Assembly (NCBI GenBank): GCA_030549495.1
Contig: JAUIRK010000855.1
Coordinates: forward strand, 1,091,001 to 1,155,000
Direction: 5' to 3'
Source: Nectonema munidae
Lineage: Eukaryota; Nematomorpha; Nectonematoida; Nectonematidae
DNA: 64,000 nt
This document shows positions 55,967 to 64,000 of the stretch, in pieces. The notes below the pieces were generated by a model. That model worked only from the letters and a program-made list of their open reading frames with translations. It did no database searches and was not told the DNA's origin. The position numbers were made by a program, and so were the translations under genes. How positions within the stretch are numbered: position 1 is the stretch's first letter; each line of letters begins with the position of its first letter.

Positions 55967-56830
55967 ATGAGCTTTTTTCCTCAAATGACTTCTTTGCTAA
56001 GTTCTTCAACCCAAAAAGAATGTACTTTGTGTGGAGAAATATTAGCTCACCTTGCACATCTCAACCAGGCAATCAACGAATATTTTCCAAATATAAAGAA
56101 TCGTTTTAATGATGCTTGGATATTTAGACCTTTTTCGGTGAGCGAAAGTGCAATTGAGAATAGTGATATCTCTGCTAGGATTGAGTTTCTCCAAATTCCA
56201 GAAAACATTCAACTTAAACTTGATTTCAACGAACAATCACTTGCAAAGTTTTGGGCAAAATTGGAAACTGTTTACCCTGTTCTTTCGAAACGTGCCATGC
56301 AATTTTTAGTACAGTCCCCAGTACTTATGGGTTATCTCCCCCCCCCCCCCACTCTAAAAATTTTTTTCCAACTTAATAATTTTAAAATACTAATTGATTA
56401 ATAATTTTAAATATATAATTAAATATATATATTTAATTTATGAAAATAAATTAAACTAATTATTACTTTTTTGCTTGATGATTTTCATTAGTTATACTAT
56501 ATAATATTTTTTAGTAAGTTTTTTTATATATAAAATATTTTTATATTTAGTCATTTATTATTTTTACTCATCATTTAAATTAAAATAAAATATTTTAAAA
56601 AATTTTTTAGAGTGGGGGGGGGGGGGGAGATAACCCATAAGTACCCAGCCCCCTTCAACTTATCGCTGCAAGTCAAGATTTTGTGCCATGATGAGCTTAA
56701 AAACAAGTTCACGTAATAAGCTTGTTATTGATGCCGACATGAGATGTTGCTTGTCAAACATTGTGCCGTGTTTTGAAAGAATTTTGTTTGATAAACAGTA
56801 CCAACCTTCTCATTAATATATATATTTAGT
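55967..56830 (+). pseudogene. hAT transposase C-terminal fragment, interrupted by a MITE
   Basis: The frame 55967-56320 codes about 118 residues: LAHLNQAINEYFPNIKNRF, WIFRPFSVS, IEFLQIPENIQLKLDFNEQ and FWAKLETVYPVLSKRAMQF, the end of ZBED/FAM200/SCAND3-like hAT transposases. After the MITE (56321-56645) the reading continues with PPSTYRCKSRFCAMMSLKTS and RNKLVIDADMRCCLSNIVP, which is the hAT dimerisation region. The catalytic core is absent upstream. A hAT right end lies at 57115-57174 in matching orientation. Confidence 0.7.
56321..56645. mobile_element. MITE with long perfect inverted ends inside the hAT transposase
   Basis: 325 bp. Left arm GTACTTATGGGTTATCTCC, C run, ACTCTAAAAA; the right arm is its reverse complement, TTTTTTAGAGT, G run, GGAGATAACCCATAAGTAC. 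The arms are some 40 bp and nearly identical, so it is young or gene-converted. A short CCA may be duplicated at the borders. The interior is almost pure A/T. Superfamily not assigned. Confidence 0.8.
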
Positions 56831-57114
56831 ATTGTTTTTGAATAAATTTTTGTCTTTTTTATTTTTATTAAAGAACAAGAAAACGTTTTTTCTTACTGAA
56901 AATGAAAGTTAGTGTGTATGTTGTGTGTGTGTGTCGGTGTGTGTGTGTGTTGTTATGCTAAAAATAGGTCATGGGTATTGAATATTTAAGTCAAAATAAA
57001 GAACTTAATAAAATATAATTGTTTATTTATAAAATCATTCAGTTAAAAAAGTTTTATTAAGAATATGATGTTTTAACAAAACATATAGTAAAAATAAGTA
57101 AAAAAAATTGAAGG

Positions 57115-57174
57115 GGGTCACAGCAAATTTTTAAAGGGGTCACAAAGACAAAAAGGTTAAGAACCAATGCACTA
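57115..57174 (+). mobile_element. hAT element right terminus
   Basis: GGGGGTCACAGCAAATTT, GGGGTCACAAAG and the terminal AAAAAGGTTAAGAACCAATG are typical of ZBED/Charlie-type hAT ends. It probably closes the element carrying the transposase fragment at 55967-56830. Confidence 0.6.
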
Positions 57175-57186
57175 CAGAATACTTTA

Positions 57187-57334
57187 TGGGTGGCATGACA
57201 GGTTGGTTGAGATGATGGACTCAGCTATGGATTCGATTCCTCATCGATGCCAATTTGTTCATAGTTTGACATAAGAGGTACATCAGTGCCTTGTCAATGA
57301 AAACACACTCACGGTACCTTTACCTTACCTTTTA
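57187..57334 (+). mobile_element. tRNA-derived SINE, copy 3 (diverged)
   Basis: GGTTGGTTGAGATGATGG head, a decayed B box GGATTCGATTCC, CATAGTTTGACATAAGAGG, and the full tail CGGTACCTTTACCTTACC. It is more diverged than copies 1 and 2, so probably older. Confidence 0.7.
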
Positions 57335-57629
57335 CTCAAATTTGAAAAATTTGCTACATAATTATCATAAGAGAGAAAAGAGACAAAATAAACTAATAAA
57401 GCAATTTTCACTATTTAAAATGAAACTGTCTGTTCTCAGAATAATTTCAAAATAATAGGAGGCATAAAAAATGAGATAGTTTATCGGCACTTTATTTGGT
57501 ATTTTCAAGTTTTTATAAGCAGCAAAAGCCAACGTTGAAGTAGCTAACATTTTTTTACATTCTGTAAGGAATCATAGTATACAAAAAATGGTAATTTAAT
57601 CACTTTTCATAAAATTATTTAAGTCTAAG

Positions 57630-57907
57630 CATGGCCGGCCTTAGGCCACTACAACCATCGCGGCCGCAGTGGGCCCCGCGCTTCTCATTTTTCATTTTGA
57701 TGATATGTTGTATGATTTCGCTAAACGCAAGGTTCGCAAAGTAAAGTTACTTTGATCGTCATTTTGTGTTAATGAAAAAGTAATAAAACAATTCCCTTTT
57801 CTTTTTTTCGAAATCTTATTTCTCACTTTTAATCTTTTTTCCTACCCACACTGGACCCTGCGCAATCCATTTTGCATAAGGCCCCGCGAACACTAGGGCC
57901 GGCCCTG
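57630..57907. mobile_element. Non-autonomous hAT MITE with exact target duplication
   Basis: Ends CATGGCCGGCC and, in reverse, CAGGGCCGGCC. Flanked by a perfect 8-bp duplication AGTCTAAG (57622-57629 and 57908-57915). Inside, GTGGGCCCCGCGC and AAGGCCCCGCG mark near-terminal repeats. 278 bp. Confidence 0.85.
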
Positions 57908-58455
57908 AGTCTAAGAACACAAAATCATAAAAAAACAATTTAAACAAGCATAGATCATAGTATACGAGAACAAGAAAATCATTGCGTTTTTTTTTATTAT
58001 TTCTGTCTACAAATAAAATTCTGACAGCTGTCATAAATAGATCAAGTACATTTTTAACAACTGAAACATTTTGTTTCGATATTATATTTTTATTATAATA
58101 ATCAACAAATTTTCCTAAAAAAATGATTTAATTAATTATGTACAGTGTTACTTATCAAATTTAACAATCGAATCTCTGCTCAAATATCAAACAAATAGAA
58201 TATTTTTGCTTTTAAACTGAATAGCTAGTCAAAATATTAATTCCCAAATATCTATTGAAAAAAAATTTCTTGACTTGAAAAAATTAAAGTTTTCAAATGT
58301 TACAAAATGTAACAAACGTACTGATAAAGATTAAAAGTCATCTTTGTTGAAAATTTTTTAACGCGAGTCTGACAATATTCATTGATATAAAATTTTAACG
58401 ATTGAAAACTATTTTTCTCTCATTTTATCCCTCGCCCCCCGGATGTGCGCGACTG

Positions 58456-60178
58456 ATCTGACGAACTAAATTAACGTCTCCTCATATGAATGAATCAAAT
58501 TATAAGCTTTAAGTGAAAGATATTTTGCTTTGTGATTTTAATAGACTCATCAAAGGATTTCGAAGAAAAGTTTTATTATTTGAAACGCAATTAAATGAAG
58601 ATTTTTAGAATAAACATTTTCGCATTGTCGATGATCATGTTTGATCTTCTGCCATTCACCCAATCAATTACGTGATTGACAGAAATCATTTCTCTCAGCT
58701 ATAGACATCTTGAAATGATTGTTATTAATTAATTAAGTTGTTTTGTGACGTTCGCACCCATCCTTTCGGATATCGTGGCCCGCCCGGAATGCTGAGTCCA
58801 ATTCTAACTGGACTTTCCATCCCACTAAACACCAATCGGCCCTTGTTACAAAAGAATAGCTCTATTATATATAGTATTTTACAAGAATTTATGAGACAAT
58901 ATATAAATACAACTGAGAGAACGATACAATCCTAACGCGAACGCTCCCAATTTGGGAAACAAACTTATTGTCTAGTGATAGCTTGATTACTAACCACGTA
59001 GAATCGCGTCGCTAGAGCACTACCTAACCGTAAAAACCTTTGAATTCTTCAGAGGAAGAAAACCAGGGTAAAAAACCGGCACAACGGAATGTATCTTGTT
59101 CCTAAATAAAAGAATATGATTGTTACATCTATAAACATTTCATATGGTTCGCTATTTTATGCTGTGATTCTTGAAATCTTTATTATGTCCATTCCGTGCT
59201 TTTTATGAAGAAAATGCCAACCATTCTTATGCATATCATTTCTGTTGAATAATAAACTTACCAGATTATTTTCTATCTTAATTACAATATATATTTTTAA
59301 GATCATAGCTTACTTTACTTTACTTGATCTTCTTTAAACTTTAGAGCCTGAAAGCTGCAATTAAAGGACAAAACCTCAAAAGAAGTTACGCATATAAAAT
59401 CAGAAATTTATATGTATTCCTATCCACGATCACTACTAATATTTCTCAGAAGGACACCTCAACCAATGAAATAAAGGAGAGACTTGACTTTTTAAAAAGC
59501 TTCAAGAATATTTTGTTATTTAAATAAAATTTCAAATTGCTTTATCATTTTCAATCAAATTCTATATATTAAATGAATTATTTTTGATGCGAAATTAGGA
59601 ATAAAAAAAGGTTTTATGCGAGAGAAATTCTAAGTTCCCAATAATATCGGATTCTAAAAGTTTCGGAAATCAGAATATTTGTCTAATAAAATTCATATAT
59701 GAAATTGGAGATCAGTCAGTTGGCTGAATCATCTCCTTTCAAATTTCGGGACTCTTCCTAGAATAGCTAGAGGCTTCATCTTTTGGTAACATTTTTATGG
59801 TAGTTGAATGATTTCGCATATCAAAAACTGTCAATCAAAAATTAACATTTTTTAGCAAAATATATATATTTAATTTTTTCAATAAACATGGCTACTCTTT
59901 AGAAAATGCTGATCAAAATTTTGATTGATTAAAACTTCGTTAAATGTCGTTTATTTCCGAATCCACAGGGTAAAACATGGATCACACAAATTTGTGCAAC
60001 TTTTTTAATTCGTCCATAGTGAGTTACTTGATCGGATGGCATTATATTAAACAAGAAATTCTTTTTCGGGTACATCTTGAAGCGAACCCGAGACGTTTGA
60101 AATGAAATCTCTGGCTTCTAATTACCATGCCATCGGAGAGCGATTGAAAAATAAATCTAATTTTACATAAAATTTAGG
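58456..60178. other. Intergenic DNA
   Basis: AT-rich with a short CG-richer patch around 58745-58860. No gene, repeat boundary or PSMC2 first exon was recognised. Confidence 0.45.
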
Positions 60179-60450
60179 TTTTTAAACTAAATCATTCATG
60201 TTGGTTTCATTTTTGACTCAATTTTAGCATTTCGTTTGAAAATATGCTAAAAGTATCAATCAAATTTGTGGTATACGTCTGAAAACGATCTTCAAATTAT
60301 TTTCAAATTAAATATCTGCTTTTATACTAAATCGACAATGTTTATTTTATTTTTGTACTCCATTTTGGCTAATACGGCTAAAAAATACCTAGAAGTGTCA
60401 ACTAAATGAGTGATGTATGCCTCAAAATCAATTCTATAAACATTTTTCAA
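60179..60450. repeat. Diverged direct duplication, two ~130 bp units
   Basis: Unit 1 (60179-60305) and unit 2 (60318-60450) share TTTTA-x-ACTAAATC, a TTTTTG-x-ACTC core, the TTTTAGC/TTTTGGCTAA region, GTATC/GTGTCAA and a GGTATAC/TGTATGC-GTCTGAAAA/CCTCAAAA stretch in the same order. It looks like an old tandem duplication upstream of the TSR gene. Confidence 0.45.
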
Positions 60451-60647
60451 AAAAACGTTACTTTTACATTTCAATTTTTTCTTAAATTTGCAAAGTGATA
60501 TTGGCGTAGATGTCACACTTTGGTGAGTAAGAAAAGTGAAAGAGAAAATGACTCTCCACGCTTTCATTTTATGTCATATATATCTGAAGAAGGTGATAGT
60601 GACCGAAATATTATTGCTGGTATTTTTCAACGTTTACAAATACAAAC

Positions 60648-60960
60648 TCATCACGCCATATAAAAATACACACAAAACATATATATAAAATAAATTCAAC
60701 CGATCAAAATGCTCCTTTGAGTGTGCGTCTATGTGAATCGCTTGAAGCATTTTAATTGGTTGAGAAAATATTAAATGACATAAATTGGACCAATGAGATT
60801 AGAGATCAACAGACTATATATAAAAAATACACAGCGTATCTGTTTAATGCTATAAAAAGGAATAACTCATCATCACGCCATATAAAAAATACACACACGC
60901 TGCAAAATGGTATGATGTAGTGAACGCATTTCTACAACTGATTTTGACCAATCATATTCG
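60648..60960 (+). promoter_or_regulatory. Candidate promoter of the TSR gene, with duplicated TATA module
   Basis: CATCACGCCATATAAAAA followed by TACACACA occurs twice (60649-60674 and 60870-60896). Other TATA-like boxes are at 60816-60827 (TATATATAAAAA) and 60850-60858. CCAAT boxes lie at 60790-60794 and 60948-60952. The last TATA is about 215 bases before the ATG at 61100. Which TATA is used cannot be told. Confidence 0.45.
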
Positions 60961-61099
60961 AGAATTTACACAAAGAGTCACAAAGCCTGTGTTTCAATTC
61001 ATTTTTGCATTTTGCAATTTACACAACTACACACAATTAACACGTTCCTATAGATAGGAGAATTACATAAACAAAAAGGTTTTGCAGAAATTCGTTAAA

Positions 61100-64000
61100 A
61101 TGAATTTAATAAAGTTAATATATATTCTGTTGATATCTTTTATCTCAGTGGGCAAGCTAAACGCTTTAGAGACGAAGCAAATTATAGGGAAGGTCAATTT
61201 CAAAAAATTATTTACATATTTGGAAATGCCATCGCAACAAACATTTTTAAGTAAATGTCTGAGTAAACAGTGTTACTTTAAAGACATACTAAAGTTGAGG
61301 TTTAGAAATGGTATGAAGTATTATGATAAGGCTAACTTCTACTACACCTACATGTGCATCACGGGAATAAGCACGAAAGTGTGTCCTGTTGATGGTGGCT
61401 GGTCTAGTTGGAGTGAGTGGGGAAAGTGCTACACTTATAGAGGAGAGAGAAGAAGATCCAGAACGCGAGAATGTAACAATCCTCGTGTTCAAAACAGAGG
61501 CTATAAGTGTAAGGGCAGATCGTACGAGACGCAACGTTGTGGGGGTGGTGGAGGGAAGGTGAAGAGCAGTTCATTATTTGCACTGGATGCATACGGTAGG
61601 GAGTTTGTCAAGGAGATTTGGAAAAAGCATCCCTCTCTGAGAAGATGTGAGAGGAAGATGTGTTCTTTTGAGTATGTTAGAGAATCCCTTGGAAGGCACG
61701 ACGCCAGCCTCTTCTGGACGGCCATCGTGTGTTTACGAGAGGGAAAGCAGTGCTACTTCAAGGCTAGGTGGACTCCGTGGAGCAAGTGGAGTGAGTGTAG
61801 CAGCGAGTGTGGAGCTGGAGAGAGTTATTCATACAGAGAGTGCATTGGGAGTGCTGCCCCCGATAACAATTCTTGTAGAGGTAAGTACTTCAGGAAGAAA
61901 AAGTGTTCTAGTGAGTGTAAAAAGTTCATGCCTCGAGTTAATGGTCAGATAATGACTTGGTCAAGTTGGTCCGATTGTCCGAGTAGAGAAAAATGTGGCA
62001 ATAATTGCTTCCAAAAGAAAGTGTTGAGGTGTAGTAAGAAGCACCTGTCATCCTATGAGTATCAAGATTGTTTAAAGAAGAATGAAAAAAAGGTGTCGGC
62101 GCTGAAAAGAATTATAAAAAAGCCGTGCTATCCCAAGTTCGAAAAAAGCGCTAAGATCAAGATGTCTAAGTGGGGGAAGTGGGGGGAGTGCAGCGCAAAG
62201 TGTGGGTTGGGCCGTAAAATTCGTGTTCGTTTGTGTTTGATAGACTCATCAAGGTACTCGAATCGTTGTCCAGAAAGCCAGTTGATTCAGACGGAGACGT
62301 GCCATTCAGAAAGAGCAGGTTGCTCGCTCGGCGCATCATACGTCAGGAAACATCTGACTTCCTGGTCTACGTGGCAAAAGTGTCCTGTCAATTGTGGCTA
62401 CCACAACATTGTAAGGACGAGAAGATGTAAACAAGGAAACACGTGTAAGGGGGACAAGAAGCAGACGAAGTGGTGTCTTAGAAAGAAGTGTCCGATTAAG
62501 TATAGTATTAAGCTAAATAGATTCAGTCGTATCACGTCTTCTATTAACAAGATCTTTAAATTGAACAAGGGCACCCCCAAATATACAAGATGGTCGGCAT
62601 TTACTGTATGCTCCAGAAAGTGCGGCCTCAAAGGAGTGAGATCGAGAGTCAGAAATGAAGTAAATTTAAAAGGGGCCATGTCAAAGGGTGAAGTAGTTCA
62701 AAAGCAACCCTGTAATAATTTCAAGTGTCCAGTAAACGGGCATTTCTCTCCGTGGTCAAGGTGGCAACCTTGCAACGTAATATGCGGCAGTGGCTTTCGA
62801 AAAAGGTTTAGAATTTGTAACAGTCCTGCTCCCAAATTTGGTGGATCTTGTCTGGGAAAGTCGGAAGAAGTAAAAGTTTGTGTGAGACAAGATTGTATAG
62901 AAAAATTTGGGGATTTTTCGAAGTGGGGAGAATGGACACCGTGTCCAAGAAAGTGTGGGCAAAGAGGGATTAGGTTCAGAATGAGGAGATGTCTTAATGG
63001 TAACATGTGTAAGGGCGACTCTTTTCAGCAAGAGAAATGCAAAAGTGTTCCATGTCCACAGAATGGGGGCTGGTCGCTTTGGGGGAAGTGGAGGGAGTGC
63101 AGCACGAGTTGTGGACTGGGCCAGAAGCGAAGGTTCAGAACTTGCTCGAAGCCGTTCACTTCGAAACTCGGAAAAGTTTGTAGAGGTGCCAACACAGAGA
63201 AGTCCAGATGTTTTATGAAGCCGTGTGTAAAAGGTAACGAAAATCCATACTACTTTAACGGGAAAAATAGTTACGTATTTTATCCAAAGATCAATGCATC
63301 AGAAATTTATTTACATGTATACCTGCGTTTTAGTACACAAAAACCTGACGGGGTTTTAATGCATAGAAGTAACAGTGAGAAAAAGACCAAAGTCACCCTA
63401 TATTTAGAGAAGTATCTCCTGAATGTAGTAGTTGAAGAGGCAGATAAAACCATTTTTAAATATGAGGTTAGAAAAAAGTTAGCAGAGAACAGATTAAACA
63501 TCGTGAGTCTACACATGACTAAGGACTTGGTAAAGGTGTTAGTTAATGAAGACCAATACGCGATGAAAGGGATAGGCGGGACCTTTTTTCAAGGAAGCAA
63601 TCAAGAAATGTATCTTGGTATGAAAGGGCCTTCGAAAAGCGAGCACAAATTCAAGGGAGAAATAGCATATGTATCAATAAATTATGTCAAGTATAATTTA
63701 AACCCTAGTAATAGAGAAAAACGGGCTCACAATCCCGAGCGATTAGTTCAAGTAAAGAAGATAAATAAGGCCGTTTCTAAGGAGTTTTATGGAAAAGTAT
63801 ACACCGAATTTAAAGTCCAAGGAAAGCGTTCTCTTCGAATCATAAGTGCGTTCAAAGTGTATGATCGCGAGGAAATGCTTTTGTTTCAGATACCAACAAG
63901 CGATAAGACGCTCCACTTCACATGCCGAATCAACAAAAACAACAAAGTTGAAGTTTGCAGACACGACAAGGTAAACTCCGTCTGCATTCATTCGAAAGAA
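61100..64000 (+). CDS. Secreted thrombospondin type-1 repeat / laminin-G-like protein, open at the window edge
   Basis: One uninterrupted frame of 967 codons from ATG to the edge, with no intron. Residues 1-22 form a signal peptide (LIYILLISFISVG), so the protein is probably secreted or cell-surface. Nine TSP1-type repeats follow from residue ~99 to ~710: GGWSSWSEW, WTPWSKWSECSSECG, MTWSSWSDC, SKWGKWGECSAKCG, LTSWSTWQKCPVNCG, TRWSAFTVCSRKCG, FSPWSRWQPCNVICG, FSKWGEWTPCPRKCG and GGWSLWGKWRECSTSCG. Spaced cysteines and WxxW cores for C-mannosylation are present in most. From ~715 to ~865 a beta-rich segment (YYFNGKNSYVFY, IYLHVYLRFSTQKPDGVL, FKGEIAYVSINY) looks like a laminin-G fold. Then NREKRA is a possible furin-type cleavage site, followed by a further domain (LRIISAFKVYD) cut by the edge. 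The protein is rich in Lys and Arg. Matrix or adhesion roles are usual for such architectures, but the exact orthologue is not recognised. Confidence 0.85.
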   Translation, partial: MNLIKLIYILLISFISVGKLNALETKQIIGKVNFKKLFTYLEMPSQQTFLSKCLSKQCYFKDILKLRFRNGMKYYDKANFYYTYMCITGISTKVCPVDGGWSSWSEWGKCYTYRGERRRSRTRECNNPRVQNRGYKCKGRSYETQRCGGGGGKVKSSSLFALDAYGREFVKEIWKKHPSLRRCERKMCSFEYVRESLGRHDASLFWTAIVCLREGKQCYFKARWTPWSKWSECSSECGAGESYSYRECIGSAAPDNNSCRGKYFRKKKCSSECKKFMPRVNGQIMTWSSWSDCPSREKCGNNCFQKKVLRCSKKHLSSYEYQDCLKKNEKKVSALKRIIKKPCYPKFEKSAKIKMSKWGKWGECSAKCGLGRKIRVRLCLIDSSRYSNRCPESQLIQTETCHSERAGCSLGASYVRKHLTSWSTWQKCPVNCGYHNIVRTRRCKQGNTCKGDKKQTKWCLRKKCPIKYSIKLNRFSRITSSINKIFKLNKGTPKYTRWSAFTVCSRKCGLKGVRSRVRNEVNLKGAMSKGEVVQKQPCNNFKCPVNGHFSPWSRWQPCNVICGSGFRKRFRICNSPAPKFGGSCLGKSEEVKVCVRQDCIEKFGDFSKWGEWTPCPRKCGQRGIRFRMRRCLNGNMCKGDSFQQEKCKSVPCPQNGGWSLWGKWRECSTSCGLGQKRRFRTCSKPFTSKLGKVCRGANTEKSRCFMKPCVKGNENPYYFNGKNSYVFYPKINASEIYLHVYLRFSTQKPDGVLMHRSNSEKKTKVTLYLEKYLLNVVVEEADKTIFKYEVRKKLAENRLNIVSLHMTKDLVKVLVNEDQYAMKGIGGTFFQGSNQEMYLGMKGPSKSEHKFKGEIAYVSINYVKYNLNPSNREKRAHNPERLVQVKKINKAVSKEFYGKVYTEFKVQGKRSLRIISAFKVYDREEMLLFQIPTSDKTLHFTCRINKNNKVEVCRHDKVNSVCIHSKE

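Larger units (their letters stand above)
53937..58455. mobile_element. 4.5 kb hAT-bounded composite block
   Basis: Left end CAGGGGCGCACATCC and right end in reverse CAGTCGCGCACATCC match at 13 of 15. Flanks ATCTGACA (53929-53936) and ATCTGACG (58456-58463) match at 7 of 8, an hAT-size target duplication. The inside carries two SINEs, a hAT transposase fragment, a hAT 3' end, and three MITEs, so the original element has been expanded by later insertions. Whether the transposase belongs to this element or to a nested one is unclear. Confidence 0.6.

Noticed and set aside
60584-60610. A complete hammerhead ribozyme
   Set aside because: Core order is present but stems I and III could not be formed; kept only as a lead in the findings.
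40888-61099. First coding exon of PSMC2 (MPDYLG-like)
   Set aside because: Scanned by eye on the minus strand for the expected codons and a donor in the right phase; nothing convincing was found, so no exon is claimed.

Overview
The window is eukaryotic, AT-rich, intron-bearing and very rich in transposable elements. It fits an invertebrate animal genome. Split genes with GT-AG introns, an FMRFamide-receptor-like GPCR, a thrombospondin-repeat protein, LINEs, tRNA-derived SINEs, hAT, Tigger/pogo and piggyBac-like elements all point to a metazoan. The sequence does not fix the phylum; an arthropod such as a crustacean is plausible.

Three host genes can be supported. (1) 5.8-18.0 kb, plus strand: a class A GPCR of FMRFamide-receptor type. 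Four in-phase exons cover TM1 to TM7 and the stop, followed by poly(A) signals. (2) 21.6-40.9 kb, minus strand: 26S proteasome ATPase subunit Rpt1/PSMC2. Nine exons can be reconstructed codon by codon; the short N-terminal exon was not found. (3) 61.1 kb to the right edge, plus strand: a secreted protein of at least 967 residues in one open exon, with a signal peptide, nine thrombospondin type-1 repeats and a laminin-G-like domain.

Almost everything else is mobile DNA or its remains. The GPCR introns hold a LINE tail, a transposon-associated zinc-binding ORF, a 1 kb hAT-type element and a minus-strand LINE with RNase H. Between the GPCR and PSMC2 lie pogo/Tigger derivatives. PSMC2 introns hold SINEs, hAT and piggyBac-like MITEs and a LINE that carries a ~470 bp CA microsatellite and two further insertions. 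From 41 to 58.5 kb there are two LINEs on opposite strands, a full-length but decayed Tigger, and a 4.5 kb hAT-bounded block with five or more nested insertions. No LTR retrovirus-like or Polinton element was recognised.

The most useful observations are: a family of short piggyBac-like MITEs with repeated GCAGACGA boxes (four copies); a tRNA-SINE family (three copies), one of whose insertions can be compared with an empty site in the same window; a Rpt1 with an extra ~23-residue segment; a GPCR with altered DRY and NPxxY motifs and a 19-nt fragment of one exon repeated upstream; and the long intronless TSR/LamG gene behind a duplicated TATA module.
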